Notes: generated from the letters alone by a model not told the origin. Shown: positions 5,704 to 13,670, counted from the stretch's first letter. The stretch: DNA of 13,998 bases from an uncultured Bacillota bacterium (GCA_900321955.1 ONXX01000024.1:1-13998); one strand, 5' to 3'. Made by a program: numbers and translations.

Positions 5704-7783
5704 TATCATGAAAACATTTGGCTGCAAGGTCTTCAATGACGAAGTAATGAAGGCCAGACTTTCCAAATCAACGTATAAAGAACTCAACCAGACCATCAAA
5801 AAAGGGACCTATCTGAATGAGGATATCGCGGAAGAAGTCGCCAACGCCATGAAAGACTGGGCGGTGGAAAACGGCGCCACCCATTTCACTCACTGGTTCC
5901 ATCCGTTGTCGGGTGCTACGGCAGAGAAACACGAGAGTTTTGTATCAACAGCCGGCGGCGGCAAGATCACACTGGAGTTTTCACCATCCAACCTGGTCAA
6001 GGGTGAAGCCGATGCCTCCTCCTTTCCTTCCGGCGGTTTAAGGGACACCTTTGAAGCCAGAGGCTACACTGCCTGGGATCCGACTTCCTACGCCTTCATC
6101 AAGGACGGAGTCCTTTGTATCCCAACGGTTTTTGTCTCCTATTCGGGAGAGGCGCTGGATCACAAGGCACCGTTATTAAGGTCAATGGAAGCCCTCAACA
6201 AAGAGGCGGTGCGCGTCTTAAGACTGTTTGGCAACAAGGAGGTCGACCACGTCAAGGCAACGGCCGGTGCCGAACAGGAATACTTCCTGATCGATAAGGC
6301 ACTCTTTGAACAGAGAGAAGATTTACGGCTGACCGGAAGAACCCTTTTAGGAGCGCCGGCACCGAAAGGCCAGGAGATGAATGACCACTATTACGGATCC
6401 ATACGCACCAAAGTCCGCAGTTTCATGAAAGACGTCAATGAAGAGCTCTGGGCTTTGGGCATACAGGCCAAGACCGAACACAACGAAGTCGCCCCATCGC
6501 AGCACGAACTGGCAAACAATTTTCTGACCGTCAACGTCTCGGCTGATCAGAACAATCTGACCATGGAGATCTTAAAAAAGGTCGCCAAGCGCCATGGCTT
6601 GGAATGTCTGCTTCATGAAAAACCTTTTGCCGGCATCAATGGTTCGGGCAAACACAACAACTGGTCCCTGAAGACCGATACCGGTATCAATCTTCTGGAT
6701 CCGGGAGATACACCGGCAGAAAACGCCCAGTTCCTCTTGTTTCTGACGGCCATCATCAAGGCGATCGATGAGTACCAGGATCTACTTCGCATCTCGATCT
6801 CTTCCGCCGGCAACGACCACCGTCTGGGTGCCTCGGAAGCACCGCCGGCCATCGTTTCGGTTTTCCTCGGTGATGAATTAACGGAGATCTTAAGCTCCAT
6901 TGAAGAAGGAAAAGATTATGCGGGCAAAGAAAAAGAGGCTATGCAGATCGGGGTCCATACGATACCGGCTTTCCCAAAAGACAACACCGACCGCAACCGG
7001 ACTTCGCCTTTTGCCTTTACCGGCAACAAGTTTGAATTCCGTATGCCGGGCTCTTCCGCTTCGATTGCGACACCGAACACGATCTTAAATACCATCGTGG
7101 CGCAGGAACTGAAAGTCTTTGCGGATGAACTGGAAAACAAGGAAGATTTCAACAGCGCTTTACACGAGCTGATACAGAGAACATTAAAAGAACACAAGCG
7201 GATCATCTTCAACGGCAACGGCTATGATGAAAGCTGGATCAAAGAAGCAAAGAAGCGCGGTTTAAGCAATTACCCGTCCACCCCGGCTGCCCTGTCTCAT
7301 TATCTTGATGAGAAGAATGTGAAAGTCTTCATGGACAACAAGGTCCTCTCTAAAACGGAACTTCTTTCAAGACATGAGATCTACCTGGAAAAGTACTATA
7401 AGAGTATCCGCATCGAAGCCTTAACATTGATCGACATGCTGAAAAAGGATATCCTTCCGGCGGTCACTTCTTTTGAACTGTCTTTGAAAAAGTCACTGGA
7501 TGAAGATGAGGATCTCGGTCTTTTGGATGAGGATGCCTATGAATATCAGACCGTAAAGCTGATCAAGAAAAACAAGAAAGCAATCTGCAAGGACATCAAG
7601 GCAATGGAAAAGCTTCTAACAAAGAAGCCGGAAAAAGCCCAGGCGATTGCCGATTATTATCATGAAAAGATCCTCCCGTTGATGGAAAGGATCAGAGAAA
7701 ACACGGATGCCTTAGAAAAGGTCACTGACCGTAAAATCTGGCCGATGCCGACCTACAGCGATCTGTTGTTTGGCAAAGACTGA
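5696..7783 (+). CDS. glnN: glutamine synthetase type III
   Basis: Makes glutamine from glutamate, ammonia and ATP in the cytoplasm. At 695 aa it has the length of the GSIII class, much longer than GSI (about 450 aa). Class features are [10 protein letters not shown] (metal-binding glutamates near residues 193-195), [53 protein letters not shown] (about 370-385) and [20 protein letters not shown] (about 433). The start at 5696 has AAGGAG about 7 bases upstream and lies within the last codons of pyrG, so translation of the two is probably coupled. The pairing is metabolically sensible, because the product glutamine is the nitrogen donor of CTP synthase. A terminator follows at 7820-7846. Confidence 0.95.
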   Translation: MTDIMKTFGCKVFNDEVMKARLSKSTYKELNQTIKKGTYLNEDIAEEVANAMKDWAVENGATHFTHWFHPLSGATAEKHESFVSTAGGGKITLEFSPSNLVKGEADASSFPSGGLRDTFEARGYTAWDPTSYAFIKDGVLCIPTVFVSYSGEALDHKAPLLRSMEALNKEAVRVLRLFGNKEVDHVKATAGAEQEYFLIDKALFEQREDLRLTGRTLLGAPAPKGQEMNDHYYGSIRTKVRSFMKDVNEELWALGIQAKTEHNEVAPSQHELANNFLTVNVSADQNNLTMEILKKVAKRHGLECLLHEKPFAGINGSGKHNNWSLKTDTGINLLDPGDTPAENAQFLLFLTAIIKAIDEYQDLLRISISSAGNDHRLGASEAPPAIVSVFLGDELTEILSSIEEGKDYAGKEKEAMQIGVHTIPAFPKDNTDRNRTSPFAFTGNKFEFRMPGSSASIATPNTILNTIVAQELKVFADELENKEDFNSALHELIQRTLKEHKRIIFNGNGYDESWIKEAKKRGLSNYPSTPAALSHYLDEKNVKVFMDNKVLSKTELLSRHEIYLEKYYKSIRIEALTLIDMLKKDILPAVTSFELSLKKSLDEDEDLGLLDEDAYEYQTVKLIKKNKKAICKDIKAMEKLLTKKPEKAQAIADYYHEKILPLMERIRENTDALEKVTDRKIWPMPTYSDLLFGKD

Positions 7784-7819
7784 AAAAAGGCATCCCTCTT
7801 CTACGAACAAAAGATCTTC

Positions 7820-7846
7820 AGACGCTCTGAAATAAAGCGTCTTTTT
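7820..7846 (+). terminator. intrinsic terminator of the pyrG-glnN operon
   Basis: AGACGCT (7820-7826), a 9-base loop, AGCGTCT (7836-7842), then TTTT, 37 bases after the glnN stop. Confidence 0.8.
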
Positions 7847-7880
7847 GCGGGATCCTGTAACGGAATTTTAAGAAAAAGAG

Positions 7881-7910
7881 TTCAGGCACAAGCAATCTTT
7901 TTTATACAAT
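7881..7910 (+). promoter_or_regulatory. possible promoter of the DUF1349 gene
   Basis: TACAAT (7905-7910) is a good -10 box. TTCAGG at 18 bases upstream is a poor -35. It lies 32 bases before the start codon. Confidence 0.35.
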
Positions 7911-7941
7911 GAAAGTGAGAACAAATTGAGGGAGGGTGAAG

Positions 7942-8547
7942 ATGGAACTGGAACGATTTGAATGGACAAGGCAGCCCAAGGGATACAGGATCGAAAACGG
8001 ACGCATTGAGATCACGACGATGCCGCATACCGATTTATGGCAAAGGACCTATTATCATTTCCGCAATGACAACGCGCCGCTTTTTCAGACGGAAAGCGAA
8101 GAGGATTATTTTTCTTTCGTTGTAAAGACCGATTTTTCAGGTGCTCATCAGCGCTTCGATCAGTGCGGCATTGTGATGTATCTTGATTCGGAAAACTGGA
8201 TCAAGGCATCGGTGGAATATGAAGACGGAAAGATCCAGCATCTGGGTTCCGTCGTTACCGATCAAGGCTGGTCGGATTGGGCGACCACGGAGATCCCGGC
8301 GGATATAAGGACGATGTGGTATCGCTTCAGCAGACGGGAAGATGATTTCAGGATCGAGTGTTCCTACGATGGCGAGAAGTTTTCGCAGATGCGTATCGCC
8401 CACATGCATGAAGGCAAGGGCAAGATCGCCTTTGGCATCTATGCCTGTTCGCCGGAGGATTCAAGCTTCACGGCAGTGTTTTCCGATATGAAGATCACAG
8501 AATGTGCCTGGAAGGCCCATGACGGTCAGAAACCGGATGAGGAGTGA
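7942..8547 (+). CDS. DUF1349-family beta-sandwich protein (YesU-like)
   Basis: Product of 201 aa. The sequence follows the concanavalin-like DUF1349 pattern: WTRQPKGYRIENGRIEITT, then a TDLWQRTYYHFRNDNAP segment, DYFSFVVKTDFSG, QCGIVMYLDSENWIKASVEY, a WYRFSRREDDFRIECSYDGE segment and GIYACSPEDSSFTAVFSDM. Members often sit in sugar-utilisation loci and are thought to bind or process carbohydrate, but their function is not established. There is no signal peptide, so it is cytoplasmic. The ATG at 7942 is preferred over an in-frame GTG at 7936 because GGGAGG ends 6 bases before the ATG and overlaps the GTG. It is transcribed alone between two terminators. Confidence 0.85.
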   Translation: MELERFEWTRQPKGYRIENGRIEITTMPHTDLWQRTYYHFRNDNAPLFQTESEEDYFSFVVKTDFSGAHQRFDQCGIVMYLDSENWIKASVEYEDGKIQHLGSVVTDQGWSDWATTEIPADIRTMWYRFSRREDDFRIECSYDGEKFSQMRIAHMHEGKGKIAFGIYACSPEDSSFTAVFSDMKITECAWKAHDGQKPDEE

Positions 8548-8566
8548 TTGAAGATACAAAACGAAA

Positions 8567-8598
8567 ACGGGTGTTTCATAAAAGAGACATCCGTTTTT
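8567..8598 (+). terminator. intrinsic terminator of the DUF1349 gene
   Basis: ACGGGTGT (8567-8574) pairs with ACATCCGT (8587-8594) with one G-T pair, followed by TTTT. Confidence 0.8.
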
Positions 8599-8622
8599 CA
8601 TTCAGCTTCACAAAAACCATGA

Positions 8623-8656
8623 AAAAAGCTTATTGTGTTGAAACAATAAGCTTTTT
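8623..8656. terminator. strong bidirectional terminator between convergent genes
   Basis: A perfect 14-bp stem, AAAAAGCTTATTGT (8623-8636) with ACAATAAGCTTTTT (8643-8656), and a 6-base loop. It has A and T runs on both sides. It ends the alpha/beta hydrolase gene on the minus strand 8 bases after its stop. Confidence 0.85.
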
Positions 8657-8663
8657 GCTTGGT

Positions 8664-9617
8664 CTAGGCAGTAAATTGAGAGAGCTTTTCCACTAAGAGT
8701 TTTTTAAAGCGTTCCGGCTCATCAACCAAGGGGTTATGACCGGATTTTTCAAACCAGATCAGCTCCTTGTATGGTGCCTTGATCTTCGCATACCAGTCTT
8801 CGACGAGCTGCGCCGGTGTGTTCATATCCAGTTTGCCGTCAAAGATTAAGAAAGGCACTTTGAAGTCCGTATATTGACTCAAATCTTCTGCACCGACTTC
8901 CGGCCACATAGCGACCAGAACCTTCTTATAGCCTACGGCAACGCCGATAAAGTCTATGAGGGAATACTCGCCGGAAAGGATCATCGGTTTGATGATGGCG
9001 TCCATGTAGCTTCTTTCTTTTTCGGATCTGGAATAGCCGCCGTATTTCATCATCAGATCACGCTGTGTCTTCATACCGGCATAGCCGCCTTTGTATTGGC
9101 CTTTGACCGGCGGGCCGACGCTCTCGAGTTTCCGAATTGCTTCTTCATCGCCGGCTTCCTTGGCAGCATCGTAGGTGTACTGGTAGCTGAGCAGTTCGTT
9201 CTTTTCGCCGTTGACAAACTGACCAAAGCCGACAAAGGCCGCAACGTGTTCCGGATGGGCGTGGATGAGTCTCGTGCCTAAGAGAGAACCCCAGCTGCCG
9301 CCGATCACAAAGATCTTTTCCTTACCGAATTCCTTGCAGAGATATTCGACGACTGCTTCTGCATCTTCAACCATCTGTTTGATCGTGAGTGCGCTGTAGT
9401 CGACGCCTTTGGTCGAACCGCCGGTACCTCTCTGGTCCCAGGTCGCCAGAATGAAGTGGTCAAGCAGGTCATCGCATTCCGTCATGATGGCATGACGGTT
9501 GACGATACCCGGTCCGCCATGTAAGAAAAGAAGAACCGGCAGAGACTTGTCTTTCCCCCGGACATGGATCTTCTGCTCGATACCGTTGACAGGTATCTTT
9601 TTCTTGATGTCGATCAT
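8664..9617 (-). CDS. alpha/beta hydrolase, proline iminopeptidase-like (S33)
   Basis: A 317-aa cytoplasmic alpha/beta-fold hydrolase. HGGPG (residues 33-37) is the oxyanion-hole motif of peptidase family S33. DQRGTGGS (61-68) follows, and GGSWGS (106-111) carries the nucleophile Ser108. Asp264 in FDGKLDMNTP and His294 in KSGHNPLVDEP complete the triad. The HGGPG and DQRGxGxS motifs favour a prolyl iminopeptidase-type enzyme that removes N-terminal residues from peptides, but related esterases share them, so the substrate is open. There is no signal peptide. The start is supported by GGGGGG about 8 bases upstream, and the gene has its own promoter with a perfect -10 box. Confidence 0.88.
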   Translation of the reverse strand: MIDIKKKIPVNGIEQKIHVRGKDKSLPVLLFLHGGPGIVNRHAIMTECDDLLDHFILATWDQRGTGGSTKGVDYSALTIKQMVEDAEAVVEYLCKEFGKEKIFVIGGSWGSLLGTRLIHAHPEHVAAFVGFGQFVNGEKNELLSYQYTYDAAKEAGDEEAIRKLESVGPPVKGQYKGGYAGMKTQRDLMMKYGGYSRSEKERSYMDAIIKPMILSGEYSLIDFIGVAVGYKKVLVAMWPEVGAEDLSQYTDFKVPFLIFDGKLDMNTPAQLVEDWYAKIKAPYKELIWFEKSGHNPLVDEPERFKKLLVEKLSQFTA

Positions 9618-9672
9618 TATTTTGCCCCCCTAAATGAATGGATGAAATGTTTCTAACCATTCTTTTAAAAAC

Positions 9673-9699
9673 ATTATATATCGGCTTTAGGGTCTTCAA
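9673..9699 (-). promoter_or_regulatory. promoter of the alpha/beta hydrolase gene
   Basis: Minus strand TTGAAG (9699-9694), 15-base spacer, perfect TATAAT (9678-9673), about 55 bases before the start codon. Confidence 0.55.
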
Positions 9700-9736
9700 A
9701 GATGTGAGGAAAACTCTTTACCGATATTCAATCGAT

Positions 9737-10873
9737 TCAGATTCTGGCGACACCGCTGTCTCTGGCTGCCTGAGAAACGGCAGCAGCGACGGCCTTGCCG
9801 ACCCTTGGATCAAAGGCTTTAGGAAGAATGTATTCTTCATTCAGTTCTTCGTCACTGACAAGATCAGATAAGGCTTTGGCGGCGGCCAGTTTCATGGCTT
9901 CGTTGATATCGCTGGCTCTTACGTCAAAGGTTCCCCGGAAGACACCCGGGAAGGCAAGGACGTTGTTGACCTGGTTAGGATAATCGCTTCTTCCGGTGGC
10001 AACGATTCTTGCACCGCCTGCCTTGGCTTCTTCCGGCATGATTTCCGGCGTTGGATTGGCGCAGGCAAAGACGATGGCGTCCTTGTTCATGGAGGCGACC
10101 ATCTCTTTTGTTAAGGTGTCAGGTGCGGAGACACCGATGAAGATGTCGGCACCTTTGATCACATCTTTCAATAAACCTTTTTTCTTTTCTTTGTTTGTGG
10201 AAAGCGCCATCTCTTCCTTGATCCAGTTGAGACCTTCCCTGCCTTCATAGATGGCGCCCTTGCGGTCGCACATCGTGATGTGGCGATAGCCGGCAGACAA
10301 AAGGAGTTTGACGATGGAGATGGCGGCTGCGCCGGCTCCTGAAGTGACGATTCTGACGTCTTCCTTTTTCTTGCCGACGATCTTTAAGGCGTTGGTGAGT
10401 CCGGCTAAAGTGATGATGGCCGTACCATGCTGGTCATCGTGGAAGATTGGGATGTCACACTTTTCTTTCAGTTTGCGTTCGATCTCAAAGCAGCGCGGTG
10501 AAGAAATGTCTTCCAGATTGACGCCGCCGAAAGAGCCGGAGATCAGATAGACGGTATTGACGATCTCATCGACGTCCTTAGAGCGGATGCAAAGCGGAAA
10601 GGCGTCCACGTTGCCGAAGGATTTGAAGAGGACACACTTGCCTTCCATACCAAGCACCGCCGTGCCGTCGGTAATGACGGCGCAGAGGTTGTGTCTTCGT
10701 GTTAACTCATAGCTTAAGTCGGGATCCTTTTCGATCTCAAGACACGGTTTTGCCACGCCCGGCGTATAGGCCAGGGACAGCGCTTCCTTGGAATCAACGG
10801 GAACACGGGAAACAACTTCGATCTTGCCTTTCCATTCCTTATGGCAGGCAAGCGATTCTTTCATGTAATCCAT
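9737..10873 (-). CDS. malic enzyme with a missing glycine-rich segment
   Basis: Malic enzymes oxidatively decarboxylate malate to pyruvate and CO2 with NAD(P). The 378-aa product has the short bacterial form: AYTPGVAKPC (general acid Tyr36), AFPLCIRS, LEDISSPRCFEIE and FHDDQHGTAI (metal ligands), and the NAD(P) fold with TSGAGAAAISIVKLL. It also has CANPTPEI, SDYPNQVNNVLAFPG and FRGTFDVRA. Odd point: where homologues read GTAVLG-(LG[DN]IGxxAxxPV)-MEGK, this protein reads GTAVLGMEGK. About 12 residues are missing in frame just before the presumed catalytic Lys79 (break at about 10648). Activity is therefore uncertain. The start at 10873 has GGAGG at 6 bases, inside the end of the upstream gene. 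The stop of that gene and this ATG are one base apart (TAATATG), so translation is coupled. Confidence 0.9.
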   Translation of the reverse strand: MDYMKESLACHKEWKGKIEVVSRVPVDSKEALSLAYTPGVAKPCLEIEKDPDLSYELTRRHNLCAVITDGTAVLGMEGKCVLFKSFGNVDAFPLCIRSKDVDEIVNTVYLISGSFGGVNLEDISSPRCFEIERKLKEKCDIPIFHDDQHGTAIITLAGLTNALKIVGKKKEDVRIVTSGAGAAAISIVKLLLSAGYRHITMCDRKGAIYEGREGLNWIKEEMALSTNKEKKKGLLKDVIKGADIFIGVSAPDTLTKEMVASMNKDAIVFACANPTPEIMPEEAKAGGARIVATGRSDYPNQVNNVLAFPGVFRGTFDVRASDINEAMKLAAAKALSDLVSDEELNEEYILPKAFDPRVGKAVAAAVSQAARDSGVARI

Positions 10874-10874
10874 A

Positions 10875-11990
10875 TTAAGCCTCCTCAAACGGGAAGGTAT
10901 ATGGCAAGTGATGTTCATCGCGCAAGGCGATCAGTTCTTTCTGTACGGCTTCATTGACCGGCACTCCTTTATCTTTTCTTTCCAGAGAGACGAGGTATTC
11001 TTTTTCGCCGGCCGTATAGATTCGCTCATATCCCGGTGCCTTGGCGGAAGCGCGCAATTGACGGCAAATCTCGCCGGCCGTCTTCTTAAAGACATCCAGA
11101 CCCATAAAGGCCTCCGGATCGACGACAAAGAAGAAGTGACCGAGATGATACATCTGCGCTTTGCCTTCCGGCGATACGCCGCTCAGGGCCTTCATGAATT
11201 CGCCGCCGGCCAATGCAGAAGACAAAATCTCGACGACGGTGGCGTAGCCATAGCCTTTGTAGCCACACATCTCATCGCCCGGTCCGCCACCCAAAGGTGC
11301 CAGCGCAGCGCTTCCTTCATTCAGCATCTTCAAGATCGCTTTGGAATCGGTGATCGGCTTGCCGTCGTGGGTGACAACCATGCCTTCCGGTGTGTCTTTG
11401 CCTGAGCGGGCATAGAATTCGATCTTTCCTCTTTGGACAATGGATGTCGCGCAATCCAGGCAGAACGGGAATTCCTCATCGGTCGGAAGCGAGAAGGTCA
11501 GCGGGTTGGTGCCCAGCATATTTTCCACACCGAAGGTCGGTGCGATCGATGGTCTGGCGTTGGTGCCGGTCACGGCGATCAGCCCCTGCTTGGCGGCCAT
11601 GTCGGTCCAATATCCGGCAATGCCGTAGTGGGTCGAGTTTCGGATGGCGCCGCCGGCCATGCCACATTCCTTTGCCTTCTGGATCAGTTTTTCCATCATC
11701 GCGTGGGCTGCCACCATGCCCATCCCGTCATGGGCGTCCATGACGATTGTGGTCGGTGTTTCTTTGACGATCTCCAATTCTGTTTTCGGAAGCAGCGTCC
11801 CTTTGACGATGCGGTCGATATAGATCGGTTTGAAACGGTTGCAGCCATGGCTTTCGATGCCTCTGCGGTCTGATTCCAGAAGCACATCGGCGCAGATCTT
11901 TGCGTCTTCTTCCGGTACGCCGTAAGCCTTAAAGACATCAATCATAAAATCGTTCATCAGTTTCCAGGGTACATAAGGTCTGGTTTCCAT
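10875..11990 (-). CDS. Ldh2-family malate/lactate dehydrogenase
   Basis: An NAD(P)-dependent 2-hydroxyacid dehydrogenase of the second malate/L-lactate dehydrogenase family (Ldh_2), unrelated to the Rossmann-type enzymes. Seen: DRRGIESHGCNRF (residues 41-53), NSTHYGIAGYW with the presumed catalytic His121, ARPSIAPTFG, MLGTNPLTFSLPT (158-170), ALAPLGGGPGDEMCGYKGYG (229-248). At 371 aa it is slightly longer than the typical 330-360. Malate is the likely substrate because the next gene, coupled by a one-base gap, encodes malic enzyme. Other members act on lactate, ureidoglycolate or sulfolactate. The start has AGGAGG 6 bases upstream. A perfect inverted repeat 40 bases upstream may be its operator. 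Confidence 0.9.
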   Translation of the reverse strand: METRPYVPWKLMNDFMIDVFKAYGVPEEDAKICADVLLESDRRGIESHGCNRFKPIYIDRIVKGTLLPKTELEIVKETPTTIVMDAHDGMGMVAAHAMMEKLIQKAKECGMAGGAIRNSTHYGIAGYWTDMAAKQGLIAVTGTNARPSIAPTFGVENMLGTNPLTFSLPTDEEFPFCLDCATSIVQRGKIEFYARSGKDTPEGMVVTHDGKPITDSKAILKMLNEGSAALAPLGGGPGDEMCGYKGYGYATVVEILSSALAGGEFMKALSGVSPEGKAQMYHLGHFFFVVDPEAFMGLDVFKKTAGEICRQLRASAKAPGYERIYTAGEKEYLVSLERKDKGVPVNEAVQKELIALRDEHHLPYTFPFEEA

Positions 11991-12029
11991 TTTTTTCCTC
12001 CTGATTTTCTTAAAACGATGCCCGCTTTC

Positions 12030-12057
12030 CTGTGATCATTTTATTGACAGATCACAG
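12030..12057. promoter_or_regulatory. 8+8 inverted repeat, possible operator of the dehydrogenase-malic enzyme operon
   Basis: CTGTGATC (12030-12037) and GATCACAG (12050-12057) are perfect inverted repeats 12 bases apart. On the minus strand an AATAAAAT between the arms could be the -10 region of the operon, so a dimeric regulator bound here would cover the promoter. The arms resemble but do not match the CRP site, whose half sites are 6 bases apart. Confidence 0.45.
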
Positions 12058-12241
12058 AAAAAACGTGCGTTAAAAATATTATCTGTTATGTTTGCTTAAT
12101 TTCATTATCGCATAGGAAACATTGAATGGCGTTTCATTTCAAACAAGACCGTCAAGGATAAAAGAAAGAAACTGCTTATTAAATTCTTTTTAGATGAAGA
12201 TGTAAGACAGATCCAAATAAGAACGAGGAGGATATAGTCAG

Positions 12242-12499
12242 ATGAAAATATTAGATGACGAGTTATTGAAGAAAGTCTCCGGCGGCGTTTTACCGGCAGG
12301 CTGGGGAAAACAGGTCGACTTTATGATTGCCGAATTTCACAGCCAGGATGCATATGAGCTCAAGGAACTCTCACACGTAGATAAGGATGCGGAAGGCATG
12401 ATCACCATCGTCAGAAGAACTTATGGCAAAGAAGGCACCAACAAGCTTTCCGAAGAGGATCTCGATCTGATCTGCAACTACATCCGCGAGCATTATTAA
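12242..12499 (+). CDS. small double-glycine leader peptide (peptide 3)
   Basis: Product of 85 aa. The leader MKILDDELLKKVSGG (GG at residues 14-15) matches the classic ELxxVxGG leaders cut by C39-peptidase exporters. The 70-residue cargo starts VLPAGWGKQVDFMIAEFHSQ, has one Cys, is rich in charged residues and lacks the glycine-rich helix of class IIb bacteriocins. It ends LSEEDLDLICNYIREHY. This ending aligns with that of the peptide encoded at 2161-2403, so the two cargos are probably related. AGGAGG (12227-12232) lies 9 bases upstream. The gene is alone, ends at a strong terminator and has no exporter or immunity gene beside it. Secretion is inferred from the leader. Confidence 0.8.
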   Translation: MKILDDELLKKVSGGVLPAGWGKQVDFMIAEFHSQDAYELKELSHVDKDAEGMITIVRRTYGKEGTNKLSEEDLDLICNYIREHY

Positions 12500-12512
12500 A
12501 CAAAGCAGATTT

Positions 12513-12556
12513 CAAAAAAACGGGGCTGTCACGATAATTCGTAACAGCCCTTCTTT
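12513..12556. terminator. bidirectional terminator between convergent genes
   Basis: GGGCTGT (12523-12529) pairs with ACAGCCC (12544-12550). The stem can continue as ACGA/TCGT after one mismatch. There is an A7 run on the left (12514-12520) and TTCTTT on the right, serving peptide 3 and the P-loop gene. Confidence 0.85.
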
Positions 12557-12580
12557 GGTGCAATGATGCAGATGATCGGA

Positions 12581-13558
12581 CTACTTCTTGTAGTTAGACC
12601 ACATTCTGTCAGTTGCGTCCGAAAGCATATCGATAGCCTTCGCAACGGATTCCTTGTCCCAGGTCTCTTTCGGACCGCGGAACTGGGTAGTGAAGTCATC
12701 GCGGTTATCGAAGATGCCGACCGGCAAATAGTAGGTCTTGCCCCAGGCTTCGACTTTGATGGTGTCCGGTTTGTCGGATGTTTCCTTCATATACACGATG
12801 TCATCGCAGCCGTAGTCATAGTACATGACCTTGTCCGGTGTCTTGTGGTTGATGGAGGAGCCCGGATTGTTCGGATCGTAACGCGCTTCGTTCTTCCTTC
12901 TGGATTCTTCCGGAGTGACCCAAAGATAGAGGATGGCCGCATTCTTCAAAAGATCCGGTGACATCATCGAATAGGTGTACTGATAACCGAAGGTGTCGGT
13001 TAACGGCATGGAGGCACCGTCGTTGCCGCCACGGGAGAATTCGATGATGATGGTCTTGTCAGACATATCTTCGCAATACTGTGACTGCTTCTCATCCAAG
13101 AGGGCTCTTGCCTCATCCTCCAGTTCTTCGGCGATCTTCTTGTGGACGTCTTCATCCAGCTGGGCAATCATCGGTTTCATGCCGACAGCGACACAGGCGC
13201 GATCGAAGCGGTCAAAGAGGTATTCGGCAGCACTTTTCGGATTGACATAGGCACAATTGGCCATGTCCTGATAGTCTTCACTCAAAAGGATGGATAAGAC
13301 GCCCCACACTCTGCCGTCATAAGTCGGTGAATCGTCATCCGGATAATAGAGGGTCGGTTTACCCATAGCGGCCAGTTTCTTATCAACCTGACGCATCAGC
13401 CATACGTATGGGAAATCGTCCAGCTGCAGGTTCTTGCCGATATGGAATTCGTTCTCCATTTGTTCCGGATTGTTTTCGTTCATGAATTTACGAAGTTCGG
13501 ATTTGCCGGACGCCGGCAAAGCGTTGAGCAATACGACATTAAAAACTTTCTTGTCCAT
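12581..13558 (-). CDS. P-loop nucleotide-binding protein, function unknown
   Basis: Product of 325 aa. Near the N-terminus VVLLNALPASGKSELRKF carries a Walker A-like loop (ALPASGKS, residues 13-20, with Ala in place of the first Gly), as in AAA_33/zeta-toxin-like and small-molecule kinases. Further on are TIIIEFSRGGNDG, an ILYLWVTPEESRRKNEARYD segment that looks like the 'lid' arginine region of such kinases, and a Tyr/Asp-rich stretch (KVMYYDYGCDDIVYM). The substrate is unknown. Choice of start: an upstream in-frame ATG at 13570 has a poor ribosome binding site, while the ATG at 13558 has GGAG 6 bases upstream. It has its own extended -10 promoter and ends at the bidirectional terminator. 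Confidence 0.8.
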   Translation of the reverse strand: MDKKVFNVVLLNALPASGKSELRKFMNENNPEQMENEFHIGKNLQLDDFPYVWLMRQVDKKLAAMGKPTLYYPDDDSPTYDGRVWGVLSILLSEDYQDMANCAYVNPKSAAEYLFDRFDRACVAVGMKPMIAQLDEDVHKKIAEELEDEARALLDEKQSQYCEDMSDKTIIIEFSRGGNDGASMPLTDTFGYQYTYSMMSPDLLKNAAILYLWVTPEESRRKNEARYDPNNPGSSINHKTPDKVMYYDYGCDDIVYMKETSDKPDTIKVEAWGKTYYLPVGIFDNRDDFTTQFRGPKETWDKESVAKAIDMLSDATDRMWSNYKK

Positions 13559-13594
13559 ATGATTCTCCATTTTCTGTCTTTCTTTTGTACCTAT

Positions 13595-13603
13595 ATTCTA
13601 CCA
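13595..13603 (-). promoter_or_regulatory. extended -10 promoter of the P-loop gene
   Basis: TATGGTAGAAT on the minus strand: a TG one base before TAGAAT (13600-13595), about 36 bases before the start. A perfect palindrome GGGATATCCC (13608-13617) lies directly upstream, where a spacer/-35 would be. No good -35 box is seen. Confidence 0.5.
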
Positions 13604-13649
13604 TAGCGGGATATCCCCGGCAGATCGAAAAACAGACATTAGCGGAAAG

Positions 13650-13670
13650 AAAAATGATCTGTTCAGATCG
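13650..13670 (-). terminator. intrinsic terminator after the right-edge minus-strand fragment
   Basis: On the minus strand ATCTGAACAGAT forms a short stem (GATCTG/CAGATC, 13656-13669) followed by ATTTTTC. It lies about 18 bases after the stop of the fragment at 13688. Confidence 0.6.

Noticed and set aside
10874..10918. Upstream in-frame ATG for malic enzyme
   Set aside because: It lies inside the dehydrogenase gene without a ribosome binding site. GGAGG and the one-base spacing support 10873.
12044..12049. TTGACA as -35 box of a plus-strand promoter for peptide 3
   Set aside because: No -10 box lies 15-19 bases downstream; TATTAT is 27 bases away.
12030..12057. CRP/FNR binding site
   Set aside because: The half sites TGTGA/TCACA are 16 bases apart instead of 6, so it does not fit that family.
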